A stretch of 14,200 nucleotides of DNA from Nitrospirota bacterium. GTDB taxonomy: Bacteria > Nitrospinota_A > UBA7883 > JACRGQ01. The stretch spans positions 1 to 14,200 of the forward strand of contig JAJRYM010000203.1 of NCBI GenBank assembly GCA_024275775.1, in the 5' to 3' direction. Shown here piece by piece: positions 1 through 7,649 of this stretch (positions within the stretch are counted from its first letter, which is position 1; the number at the start of each line of letters is the position of its first letter). A program made the position numbers and the translations under genes. The notes beneath the pieces were generated by a model. It worked only from the letters and a program-made list of their open reading frames with translations. It was not told the origin of the DNA and ran no database searches.

Positions 1-143
1 TCCGCTACCTGCCCTATGAGACCGTGAAACTCTTTCATAAGGGCGTCCCGTTTACTGGTAAGCACTTTTACGCCCTGCTCGATAAGCTCTTTGCGCTTCT
101 TGAGCTGAAGCAGAAAAAACCGGTTACGTTTTATGCTCGCCAT
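1..143 (-). CDS. atpD: V/A-type ATPase subunit D, 5' part (cut by window edge)
   Basis: This is the N-terminal 47 codons of the central rotor-shaft subunit D. D forms a long antiparallel coiled coil inside the A3B3 head and transmits rotation to the K ring. The ATG lies inside the end of the B gene, overlapping it by 20 bases, and has an AGGGTG ribosome binding site about six bases upstream. The reading begins MASIKRNRFFLLQLKKRKEL and continues with a KRDALMKEF segment. This basic, helical start, with an LLxLKKR element followed by a KRDxLMxEF element, is typical of subunit D. The rest of the gene lies beyond base 1. It is the last ATPase gene visible in the operon. The assignment rests on the N-terminal pattern plus the canonical B-D order. 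Confidence 0.88.
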   Translation of the reverse strand, partial: MASIKRNRFFLLQLKKRKELIEQGVKVLTSKRDALMKEFHGLIGQVA

Positions 144-1521
144 GTTTCACCCTGTATTTGGCTATCATTTCCCGGCTTATCCGCACAAGCTCCGTTTCGG
201 GAAGCGTTTCGAACAGCCTCCAGCCCAGCTCCATCGTCTCCTCTATCGCGCGGGAGTACATTCCCTGATGGACGAACCGGCTCTCAAATTCGTCGGTGAA
301 TTTCAGGTATTCCCTGTCCAGCTCGGTAAGCCCCTCCTCGCCGATAATGGCGGCCACCTTTCTCTGCTCGATGCCCCGTGCATAGAACATATAAAGCTGA
401 TCGGCCCACTGCCGATGATCCTCGCGGGTTTTGCCATCGCCGATACCTTGATTCATGAGGCGTGAAAGGCTCGGCAGAACGTTAATCGGCGGGAAAACAC
501 CCTTGCGGTGCAGGCCGCGGTCCAGAACGATCTGCCCTTCCGTTATGTAGCCTGTAAGGTCGGCTATCGGGTGGGTGATATCGTCATCCGGCATCGTTAC
601 AACCGGCAGTTGCGTAATCGAGCCGGCTTTGCCCTTTATCCTCCCGGCGCGCTCGTAGATGGAGGCGAGATCCGTATACATGTATCCCGGATAGCCCCGC
701 CTGCCGGGAATCTCTTCGCGCGACGAGGCGACCTCCCGCAGGGCGTTGCAGTAATGCGTCATATCGGTAAGCACAACCAGCACCTGCATGCCGAGATCGA
801 ACGCAAGGTACTCGGCGACGGTAAGCGCGTAACGGGGCGTTAGGAGGCGCTCGATAACGGGGTCCTCGGCGAGATTGAGAAACGCCACCGAATGCTCCCT
901 CGCGCCGGAAGAGTCGAAAGCGTTCCGAAAGAATTCCGCCTCCCGCGCCGTTATGCCCATCCCGGCGAAGACTATGGCGAAAGTTTCCTCCGCACGGCTT
1001 ACCTTCGCGCCGGTAACGATGTGGCTGACTATCTCGTTCGCCGGCAGACCGGCGCCGGAGAAAATCGGCAGTTTCTGCCCCCGCACCAGCGTGTTCATGC
1101 CGTCTATTGTCGAAATGCCGGTCTGTATGAAATCCCTGGGGCTTTCCCGCCGAACAGGATTGATGGCCGTGCCGTGAATATCCCTTCTGATTCTCGGCGC
1201 TATCGGGTCGCCGCCGTCTATCGGCTCTCCTGCGCCTGAAAAAACCCGCCCCAGAATAAGCGGGGAAAGATTAATCCTCGCCGACTGCTCCCTGAACACC
1301 ACGGACGTCGTATCGGGGCTTATGCTGTCGGTAAATCCGAACACCTGTATTACCGCCGTTTTCCTGTTGAGTTCGATAATCTGGCCGGAGCGGGTTTCGC
1401 CGTTTTCCAGCTTGATGCCAACCATCTCGCCCAGCGCCGCCCCACGCACATCGCTTACGAATATGAGCGGCCCTTTTACCGTGCTTACGGTTTTATATTC
1501 TTTTGTGAGGAGATTTTTCAT
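124..1521 (-). CDS. atpB: V/A-type ATPase subunit B (non-catalytic nucleotide-binding)
   Basis: At 465 residues it has the normal length for the non-catalytic B subunit, which alternates with A in the hexameric head. The N-terminal beta-barrel (about 10-80) leads into the RecA-like domain. As expected for B, the P-loop position is degenerate: SGAGLPANEI at 155-164 has no GKT. The SLSRLM segment near 351-356 holds Arg354, the likely arginine finger reaching into the A catalytic site. ALREVASSREEIPGRRGYP (260-278) is a strong family signature. The start is fixed by an ATGA overlap with the A stop and a GGGGGAGAGG ribosome binding site just upstream. It works with A, D and F in the soluble V1-like sector on the cytoplasmic side. 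No anomalies were seen. Confidence 0.97.
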   Translation of the reverse strand: MKNLLTKEYKTVSTVKGPLIFVSDVRGAALGEMVGIKLENGETRSGQIIELNRKTAVIQVFGFTDSISPDTTSVVFREQSARINLSPLILGRVFSGAGEPIDGGDPIAPRIRRDIHGTAINPVRRESPRDFIQTGISTIDGMNTLVRGQKLPIFSGAGLPANEIVSHIVTGAKVSRAEETFAIVFAGMGITAREAEFFRNAFDSSGAREHSVAFLNLAEDPVIERLLTPRYALTVAEYLAFDLGMQVLVVLTDMTHYCNALREVASSREEIPGRRGYPGYMYTDLASIYERAGRIKGKAGSITQLPVVTMPDDDITHPIADLTGYITEGQIVLDRGLHRKGVFPPINVLPSLSRLMNQGIGDGKTREDHRQWADQLYMFYARGIEQRKVAAIIGEEGLTELDREYLKFTDEFESRFVHQGMYSRAIEETMELGWRLFETLPETELVRISREMIAKYRVKHGEHKT

Positions 1522-3260
1522 GCCTCTCCCCCGCGTTTGAAATAGCTATCCATTTTTTCTTTAATCTTCCCGACAGCTTCTTCGATACCGTCCTCGGAAA
1601 CCTCTTTGAGCCTCAGCAGACTTTCCGCCATCGGAGCAGACAGAATATCTTCCAGAGGCATTCCTTCATCCGTCGCTTTTGTTATCATGCGGGCGTAATC
1701 CAAAAACAGCTCAGGCAGTTTCGCCTGACGGTTCAGGGAACAGAAAGCGTCCGTAGAGTGATAACTGCTCTGGCGCAGATAGCCTTCCCTAAAAATGCGC
1801 GCGGACTCGATTTCGATACGCTCTTTTTCGCCCATCGCGTCGAGACCGATGATTTTTACGATTTCGCTCAGTTCCTCCTCCCTCTGAAGAAGCGCGTTGA
1901 CCTCCTTTACCATCTCCATCCAGTTGGGCCGCCCGTTTTCCGCGTACCATTTCGCAAGCATCGGCGCGGTGAGGCTGTAGCTGGTAAGCCAGTTAATCGC
2001 CGGAAAATGGCGCTGATGGGCGAGGTCGTAATCCAGCGCCCAGAAAGTTGAGGCTATGCGCATCGACGCCTGTGTTACCGGTTCCGAAAAATCGCCTCCC
2101 GGAGGCGAAACAGCCCCTATGACGGTTATTGAGCCGGATTCGTTAGGCCTGCCGAGGCATTTCGCCCTGCCGGCCCGCTCGTAAAAAGCTCCCAGACGGC
2201 TGGACAGATATGTGGGATAGCCTTCTTCACCCGGCATTTCTTCAAGCCGGGACGATATTTCGCGCAATGCCTCGGCCCAGCGGGAAGTGCTGTCCGCCAT
2301 CAGCGCCACGCGGTAGCCGAGGTCGCGGTAATATTCGGCTATCGTCATGCCGGTATAGATGGACGCTTCGCGGGCGGCCACAGGCATATTTGACGTATTG
2401 GCTATCAGGATGGTTCTTTCCATAAGCGGTTTGCCGGTGTGGGGGTCTTCAAGTTCCGGAAACTCTCGCAGAACCTCGGCCATTTCGTTGCCGCGCTCCC
2501 CGCAACCGATGTAAATTATGATATCCGCGTTGGCGTGTTTGGCGATGGTCTGCTCCAGCACGGTTTTACCGGTGCCGAATCCGCCGGGGATTATGGCGCT
2601 TCCCCCTTCGGCAATCGGAAAGAGCGTATCCAGAATTCTCTGCCCCGTGAGAAGAGGGACGTTGAACGGCAACCGCCCCGCCGTCGGCCTTGGAAGGCGC
2701 ACACTCCATTTTCTCAGCATGGAAATTTCCGCCCCATTTTCAAGCCGGGCGATAACATCCGTAATACAGAAATCGCCTTCGCCGATTTCCGCAACCACGC
2801 CTCCGGCCCCTACCGGCACAAGTATGGGATGCCTTATCATTTCGGTTTCCTGCACGAACCCGAGTTCCGAACCGGCCGTTACGGTATCCCCTTTTTTAAC
2901 GGACGGAGTAAAGCGCCGTTTGCGGTTTCTGTCGAGGCTTTCAACCTCCGCACCGCGCGAAATGAAATCGCCCAGACCTTCGGCCAGCAAAGGCAAAGGG
3001 CGCTGGGTGCCGTCGAAAATCGAGCCGAGCAGTCCCGGCCCAAGCTCGACGGAAAGAAGTTCGCCGGTTCGGACGACGGAATCGCCGATTTTCAGCCCCT
3101 GCGTATCTTCATACACCTGTATGGTGGCCGTATCTCCCTCGATAAGGATTACCTCGCCAAGCAGTTCTTCGGAGCCGATTCTGGCCATTTCGTGCATGAA
3201 ACAGCCGGACATCTTATCGGCCTGAACCGTCGGGCCCGAAACTTTTACTATTTTCGACAT
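1518..3260 (-). CDS. atpA: V/A-type ATPase catalytic subunit A
   Basis: This 580-residue catalytic subunit hydrolyses or synthesises ATP. Visible features are the N-terminal barrel (MSKIVKVSGPTVQA), the bulge insert typical of A subunits (about 115-185), Walker A GGFGTGKT at 226-233 with Lys232, the GCGERGNEM segment with probable general base Glu255, and a Walker B region ending MADSTSRWAEALRE with Asp323. The helical C-terminal domain covers about 430-580. An in-frame ATG lies 84 bases further upstream, inside the F gene. I reject it because family homology starts at MSKIV and because the chosen ATG overlaps the F stop as TAATG, a coupled arrangement; a GAGGA lies roughly ten bases upstream. 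The gene ends GGEA with a TGA that overlaps the B start. Confidence 0.97.
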   Translation of the reverse strand: MSKIVKVSGPTVQADKMSGCFMHEMARIGSEELLGEVILIEGDTATIQVYEDTQGLKIGDSVVRTGELLSVELGPGLLGSIFDGTQRPLPLLAEGLGDFISRGAEVESLDRNRKRRFTPSVKKGDTVTAGSELGFVQETEMIRHPILVPVGAGGVVAEIGEGDFCITDVIARLENGAEISMLRKWSVRLPRPTAGRLPFNVPLLTGQRILDTLFPIAEGGSAIIPGGFGTGKTVLEQTIAKHANADIIIYIGCGERGNEMAEVLREFPELEDPHTGKPLMERTILIANTSNMPVAAREASIYTGMTIAEYYRDLGYRVALMADSTSRWAEALREISSRLEEMPGEEGYPTYLSSRLGAFYERAGRAKCLGRPNESGSITVIGAVSPPGGDFSEPVTQASMRIASTFWALDYDLAHQRHFPAINWLTSYSLTAPMLAKWYAENGRPNWMEMVKEVNALLQREEELSEIVKIIGLDAMGEKERIEIESARIFREGYLRQSSYHSTDAFCSLNRQAKLPELFLDYARMITKATDEGMPLEDILSAPMAESLLRLKEVSEDGIEEAVGKIKEKMDSYFKRGGEA

Positions 3261-3598
3261 TAGAGTTTTATCCTCAATCTGTAACCGATAGCCCTCTGTA
3301 CAAGCAGGCTTACGGTCTCTTCCAGCGCGGACGGCTCTTCCCACTCCTCCGGATAGCGGTAATAGACGATAACCGGAAAAAGACGGCGCCGCAATGTTCT
3401 GCGGTTTCTTTCCGAAAGCCAGTCCATCATCGGCCTCGGAACCGCCAGAATGCCGGTGGTATCTTCATCGAGAATCTTATCGAGCGCGACATTAAGTGAA
3501 TCTTTGTCATACACTGTCACCACCGGAGCCCCGCCGAGGTTGAACCCGATATCCTGCCCCCATGGAGCGATTGCCAGAAAAGATCTGCTTTCCGTCAT
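3260..3598 (-). CDS. atpF: V/A-type ATPase subunit F (central stalk)
   Basis: The 112-residue product matches the small Rossmann-like F subunit that binds subunit D in the central stalk. An alternating beta/alpha pattern is visible: a first strand (FLAIAPW), a GFNLGGAPVV segment resembling the family's GFRLAG element, a central TTGILAVPRPMMDWL stretch, and a late LFPVIVYYRYP strand. It starts directly after the C stop (TAGATG), with a purine-rich GAGCGGG upstream, and its TAA overlaps the A start by one base. The position between C and A is the canonical one, which strengthens an assignment resting on a divergent small protein. Its likely role is rotor stability and coupling. Confidence 0.88.
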   Translation of the reverse strand: MTESRSFLAIAPWGQDIGFNLGGAPVVTVYDKDSLNVALDKILDEDTTGILAVPRPMMDWLSERNRRTLRRRLFPVIVYYRYPEEWEEPSALEETVSLLVQRAIGYRLRIKL

Positions 3599-4612
3599 CT
3601 ACCCGCTCGCCGTTAAAAAATAACCGGCCGCTTCCCTGTAAGGAATCCGGCTTCGTCCGAAAAGAATGGCGAGTTTCAGGCTGGAGACCATGGCGGAGAC
3701 TTCTTCGGGAAAAAGAAAAATTTCCCATACTCCCGGACCCTCCTGGAATCTTTTCCGCCGCCATCGGCTCAGAAACCTCCGTCTTACCGCAAGCGAAAAT
3801 TTCGTAGCAGAGGTTGCCGGTTCCAGTTTTATTCCAACAATTTTCTCCGCTTCGGCTGTAAAGCCGTCGTCATCGGCGACGACCAGCGCGGCGAATCTAT
3901 TTTTTGTGATTCTGCCCGGCCCCTCCACGAAAAAACTTTTCAGGTTATCTTCCTTAGCGCCGCCGCTTTTTATCAAAACAGCCGTCTGCAGATTCAACAG
4001 GTCGCACTGGTCTACAACATACTCCCAGACAGGTTTAAGCATGCTGTTCCGGGCGGGCAGGTATTCCTGGAAATAAAATCGTTCCAGATCAAACTCTATC
4101 TGAACGGTTTTCTTATTTTTAACGTCTCCCGCCAGCGCCGGTGCGAACGGGTGCTTGATTTTCGTTAAAACTTCCTTCAGTTTCGCGGCGCCTGTTATCT
4201 CCGCCGGATTCAGCTTCCCCGAACCTCGCGGCATGAGGTTTAAAAACCTTGCCCGTTTTTCCATGCCGCCGCCCGGCTGTGAGGCGTTCCGCAGAATCTG
4301 CTTTATCTGCTCCAGTTCAACCCTTGAAAAAACGACTTCCGTAAATTCCGGCATGACCTGCCCTATCATTCGGGCCGTTTTTTCAAGCAGGTTCAGGGAG
4401 CCGTCGTTTACCGCTTCCGCAAGCGAGGAAGCGGTGATTTTTCGGACGCCCCGCGCACTCGCCCGGCTAACCTCATCCCGAAAAACCGACCCTCCCAGAA
4501 TAGAAGCTACCGATACGGCATCCTTGCCCGCGGCGATGGAAGCGATGTCGTTTGCGGAGACGAAAAGACTTCTTGAATGTCTTAATCGGGTGGCAACGTA
4601 TTCAACCGGCAT
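3599..4612 (-). CDS. atpC: V/A-type ATPase subunit C (AC39/d-type rotor adaptor)
   Basis: This 337-residue protein is of the AC39/subunit C family, the funnel-shaped adaptor that seats the D/F shaft on the K ring. It has the expected length and an essentially all-helical composition. The N-terminal repeat begins PVEYVATRLRHSRSLFVSANDI, similar in shape to the family's arginine-rich opening with an acidic LxxxxDL turn. A later ELEQIKQILRNAS segment (about 102-114) matches the family's helix that usually reads (D/E)(V/L)xNLKxIL. The start overlaps the E gene by 11 bases. Primary sequence is divergent in this family, so the call depends partly on position between E and F, the usual order. No signal peptide or membrane segment is visible, in keeping with its cytoplasmic location. 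Confidence 0.88.
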   Translation of the reverse strand: MPVEYVATRLRHSRSLFVSANDIASIAAGKDAVSVASILGGSVFRDEVSRASARGVRKITASSLAEAVNDGSLNLLEKTARMIGQVMPEFTEVVFSRVELEQIKQILRNASQPGGGMEKRARFLNLMPRGSGKLNPAEITGAAKLKEVLTKIKHPFAPALAGDVKNKKTVQIEFDLERFYFQEYLPARNSMLKPVWEYVVDQCDLLNLQTAVLIKSGGAKEDNLKSFFVEGPGRITKNRFAALVVADDDGFTAEAEKIVGIKLEPATSATKFSLAVRRRFLSRWRRKRFQEGPGVWEIFLFPEEVSAMVSSLKLAILFGRSRIPYREAAGYFLTASG

Positions 4613-5183
4613 TGTTCAAAAATTCCGATATTTCTTTTATGAATTCGGGTGCCGCTTCTTCCCATATTTTTTCAAGGCGCGAATCGAAAGTGGAATAGAC
4701 CGTAACAGCGCCCATGCCAGCTTCGGCGATAAAGCCGTCTCTAACCGAGTTATCGGCAGAGACCGCCGCTTCGGTAATTTCGGCGAGAACGGCGGCGGTA
4801 ACTCCATCGGCTTTTATTCTATCCATCTTCCCTAATTCCGCTGTAACTTTTTCCAGCTCCGCCTTTAAAAAACCTCTGTAGCCTGTCGTGCGCATGAACT
4901 CCCGAAACAGTTTGCGGCATTCCGTTTTCAGCTCTTCAACGCACAGGTTTTCCAAAGCTGTTTCCCTTCTGCGCTCATTCAGCCGTAGCCGGCCATCCTC
5001 AAGGAGCTTTTTCTTTTCGCCCAGAACCGCCGAAAGTTTTGCTATTTCCTCTTCAATCTCCCGCTTGTTCCGTTCGGCATCTTTCAGGATTTCCTCCGCA
5101 CTGCTTTCGACCTCGGCGAGAATAGCGGCCTCTTTCAAGGCGGCCTCTTTTTCAAGGGCCGCCGTTAGTTTCTCAATGCCCAC
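4602..5183 (-). CDS. atpE: V/A-type ATPase subunit E (peripheral stalk)
   Basis: This 193-residue peripheral-stalk subunit pairs with the H/G-type coiled coil to anchor the head against subunit I. Residues about 5-75 are a charged Ala/Glu/Lys/Arg coiled coil. The C-terminal part is a globular domain ending in a TFDSRLEKIWEEAAPEF segment, a recognisable form of the family's TFxxRLE...PEI signature. The apparent start is a GTG that shares its G with the TAG stop of K (TAGTG). There is no clear ribosome binding site, so initiation is probably by coupling to K translation. An alternative non-ATG start cannot be excluded. It is followed by an 11-base overlap with C. Confidence 0.92.
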   Translation of the reverse strand: MGIEKLTAALEKEAALKEAAILAEVESSAEEILKDAERNKREIEEEIAKLSAVLGEKKKLLEDGRLRLNERRRETALENLCVEELKTECRKLFREFMRTTGYRGFLKAELEKVTAELGKMDRIKADGVTAAVLAEITEAAVSADNSVRDGFIAEAGMGAVTVYSTFDSRLEKIWEEAAPEFIKEISEFLNNAG

Positions 5184-5395
5184 TATTTGTATATCAGCAG
5201 AATGGCTATCACGAATCCCAGAATAACCATCGTTTCAGGGATGGCTATAAGCAGGATCATGATTCCGGTGACCTCCTTTTTCTCAAGGATCGCCGCCACC
5301 GCCGCAGTGCCGATTTTCGCCTGCGCTATTCCTGTGGCTATGGCCGATATCCCAACCGCCAACGCCGCACCGATTTCAGTACTGGTCACTTCCAT
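5183..5395 (-). CDS. atpK: V/A-type ATPase subunit K (c-ring proteolipid)
   Basis: This is a 70-residue two-helix proteolipid forming the rotating membrane ring. Helix 1 spans about 8-36, with the Gly/Ala-rich GISAIATGIAQAKIG, and helix 2 spans about 43-69, with the ion-binding carboxylate Glu54 in IPETMVILGF. A polar loop EKKEV joins them. It is a single hairpin, like many archaeal A-type c subunits, unlike the roughly 140-160-residue double-hairpin K of several bacterial V-type enzymes. Gln25 in helix 1 and Thr55 next to Glu54 match positions that ligate Na+ in sodium-specific rings. The start has a strong GGAGGTG ribosome binding site in the 15-base gap after the I stop, which suits the high copy number needed for a ring subunit. 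Confidence 0.95.
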   Translation of the reverse strand: MEVTSTEIGAALAVGISAIATGIAQAKIGTAAVAAILEKKEVTGIMILLIAIPETMVILGFVIAILLIYK

Positions 5396-5410
5396 TTGCG
5401 CACCTCCAGA

Positions 5411-7321
5411 TTAGATTTTTGTTTCCCTCATGGGCGAATATTTAAAACTTCCGTATTGATAAAACTGGTTGAAAAATTCCACATAGTGAAGGCGTATCCC
5501 CTGTATGGCCGGATCGACAACGCCCAGAACGAAGTTCAGCATGTGTATGCCGACGGCGCCGATTACGCCGACAGCTACGTTTGACGAGGAAAGAAAAAAA
5601 TCGTCGGCTAAATCCGCGAAAACAAGGGAAGCCATGCCGATTGCCATAAGCCTCGCGTACGAAAGAATATTGGAAAAAATCCGCGCGGTTTCCAGCAGTT
5701 CCGCCCCGCCGCCGATAACAAGTTTCCCCGCAAGGGACACAAAAAGAATAACGATGCCGGGCGACAGCGGAATACCGTTAAAAGCGCTGTACGCCATCCA
5801 GAATACCGATCCGATTATTCCTATATCGCAGGTTTTCAAAAGAGCCTGCCTGAACGAGCGCGCGGAAAGGAAATTCCACATACCAAGCAGGTTGCCCAGC
5901 AGTACGTGCGACCCGCCGACGAGCAGGGTGGCTGAAAGAAAAACCATAATCTTCTCTTTCCTGTGGAACAACGGCGGAGGCAACCCAAGCCCTGCCCACA
6001 GCTTCCCGAAAAACTCGCCGTAAATAAGGCTGAAAACGGTCGAAGCAAGACCGCAGGCGATGATGATGGTAATTATATCGCTCCATAAAGGATCTCCCGG
6101 TTTGCGCATGTGAATGAAATACGCAAGGCCGAAAAGCATGAGGGCATAGCCCAAATCGCCCAGCATAAGCCCGAAAAAGAGAGGGAAGAAAACGGCCATG
6201 AGCATCGTAGGGTCGATAGAACCGTAAACAGGCGTCGGGAATATCGCCAACAGCCTCTCGAACGGTTTTGCCCAAAAAGGGTTGCTTAAAAGAACCGGAA
6301 CTTTCTCGAATTCCTCCGGCGCAGGTTTTTCGTGAAACATAAGAAGTTCGCCTTTGAACTCTTCGTCAAGAAGGTTTTCAAGCGATACCGTTTCCGAGGC
6401 CGGTATCCAGCCGGTTATCCAAAACGTTTTCCCGGAAAGCGCGAGGTAATTCTGCACCTGAAGCGTTTTGACAACCTTCTCCAGCCCCTTTTCGGCGGTG
6501 CGCAGAAGAGAACTCCACCTTACGGAGTAGTCGAGCAGTTTTCCCCTAACCTCTTTCCGCTCCCGCTCGACTTCGTTTTCCCTTGTGAATATCTGCAATA
6601 GAGTGGAAGCGAACGACTTTTTTTCAAGCGCCCGCGGAACCTTGACGGTTTGAAGCTTTTCGGTAAACCGGTCGAAAACCTTTTCCTGAACGGCCGCTTG
6701 CAGAGAAACCGGATACACGAGCAGGCAGGGCGTTATCATTCCGCCGGATTTTCCTGCGAAAAACTGGTTCGCCCCTTCTGTGGCGTCATTAAAAGCCTGT
6801 TCGATTTCTCTTATTTTTTCATCGGCTTCACGCCCTTTTTCCCGAAAAAAAATCCCCGCCGTCTCAACTCCTCTCAGCGAAGCGACGAGTTCCACGAGAG
6901 GCTGAAACTCCTCGAATATCGCACGGAACTCCCGTATTTCACCAAGCTCGTCCTGCAACCGTAAAAGCCGTTCGGCGGCGTTCGAGACGGTATCGGTAAT
7001 TTCTTCAATCTCGTCGTGGAATTTTTTCGATAACCAGTCATGCTTTGCCGGCTCGAAAGAAAGAACATCCCTGTGTTCCGGCGCCAGTTTTTCAAAAAAC
7101 GCCAGCGACTGCCTTACCTTTACCAGAAGCGATTCGCATTGTCTGAGGTTATCAGCGGCTTTTTCCGGAAAAACTCCGACCTCCAAACCGGCCTCGCCTA
7201 GAAGCGGGTCCTGCCCGGAGCTTATTATGTGCATGGAACCGTCAGCCTGCAGACGCCCGATAGACCGGTCCAGCGAGGCTTTGGAACCGGCGATTCTAAC
7301 GCGTTCCATAGGGACGATCAT
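5411..7321 (-). CDS. atpI: V/A-type ATPase subunit I (membrane stator, a-type)
   Basis: At 636 residues this is the stator subunit providing the ion half-channels. Residues 1 to about 360 form the cytoplasmic arm, with two coiled-coil stretches (about 55-180 and 210-290). The start MIVPMERVRIAG resembles the common MIVPMKKV opening. The C-terminal half has about seven to eight hydrophobic segments between 372 and 604. SNILSYARLMAIGMA (550-564) carries Arg557, the essential arginine facing the K-ring carboxylate. A late GIRLHYVEFFNQFY segment (608-621) is also a family hallmark. The ATG lies four bases after the upstream stop, behind a GGGGTGAGG ribosome binding site. A second Met at residue 5 is possible but less likely. 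Confidence 0.96.
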   Translation of the reverse strand: MIVPMERVRIAGSKASLDRSIGRLQADGSMHIISSGQDPLLGEAGLEVGVFPEKAADNLRQCESLLVKVRQSLAFFEKLAPEHRDVLSFEPAKHDWLSKKFHDEIEEITDTVSNAAERLLRLQDELGEIREFRAIFEEFQPLVELVASLRGVETAGIFFREKGREADEKIREIEQAFNDATEGANQFFAGKSGGMITPCLLVYPVSLQAAVQEKVFDRFTEKLQTVKVPRALEKKSFASTLLQIFTRENEVERERKEVRGKLLDYSVRWSSLLRTAEKGLEKVVKTLQVQNYLALSGKTFWITGWIPASETVSLENLLDEEFKGELLMFHEKPAPEEFEKVPVLLSNPFWAKPFERLLAIFPTPVYGSIDPTMLMAVFFPLFFGLMLGDLGYALMLFGLAYFIHMRKPGDPLWSDIITIIIACGLASTVFSLIYGEFFGKLWAGLGLPPPLFHRKEKIMVFLSATLLVGGSHVLLGNLLGMWNFLSARSFRQALLKTCDIGIIGSVFWMAYSAFNGIPLSPGIVILFVSLAGKLVIGGGAELLETARIFSNILSYARLMAIGMASLVFADLADDFFLSSSNVAVGVIGAVGIHMLNFVLGVVDPAIQGIRLHYVEFFNQFYQYGSFKYSPMRETKI

Positions 7322-7325
7322 GCCC

Positions 7326-7634
7326 TCACCCCTTCAACCGGATTAAAAGTTTAAAAAGAGATTTCGCCAGCTTCTGAAAATCGTTTTTCTCCGTTATTCC
7401 ATGCGGCAATTCCGCCTTTACCGGTTTTTCAACTGTTGTGTCCGGCGCCGCCTCAAAAAAAGAACTAAGTTCTTTCAGCTCCGCTTCTTTTTGTTTTACG
7501 GTTTTTTCCGCCAGAGCTCTCGCATCGGCAACCCGTTTTTCAGCCTGCCTGTTTACCTTTTCAAGCCGCGCGTCAAGTTTCCGTTCCAGCTCCCGTATTT
7601 CCTGGAGGGCTTGTTTCTCCCCAGGCGGATTCAT
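7326..7634 (-). CDS. V/A-type ATPase subunit H/G-like peripheral stalk coiled coil
   Basis: This is a 102-residue, highly charged protein. Residues about 8-58 form a continuous coiled coil rich in Glu, Lys, Arg and Ala, followed by a low-complexity linker and a basic C-terminal helix. The size, composition and position directly before subunit I match the H (archaeal AhaH/NtpF-like, eukaryotic G-like) peripheral-stalk subunit that forms a heterodimer with E. Coiled coils give little specific homology, so the assignment is mostly from context. No ribosome binding site stands out in the 15 bases before the ATG, and initiation may depend on ribosomes terminating at the upstream kinase-like gene. 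Its TGA lies four bases before the I start. Confidence 0.8.
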   Translation of the reverse strand: MNPPGEKQALQEIRELERKLDARLEKVNRQAEKRVADARALAEKTVKQKEAELKELSSFFEAAPDTTVEKPVKAELPHGITEKNDFQKLAKSLFKLLIRLKG

Positions 7635-7649
7635 GTCGATGTAACGCCG

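Noticed and set aside
155..164. Lack of GKT in the nucleotide-binding subunit next to A (residue positions in B)
   Set aside because: A degenerate P-loop is normal for non-catalytic B subunits and is not a defect.
2439..3263. Long plus-strand open frame of 274 codons opposite subunit A
   Set aside because: It is antisense to a highly conserved catalytic subunit, and its translation shows no family signature. It is a codon-bias shadow.
3261..3344. Upstream in-frame extension of subunit A
   Set aside because: The extra 28 residues lie inside the F gene and do not resemble A-subunit N-termini; the ATG at 3260 is coupled to the F stop.
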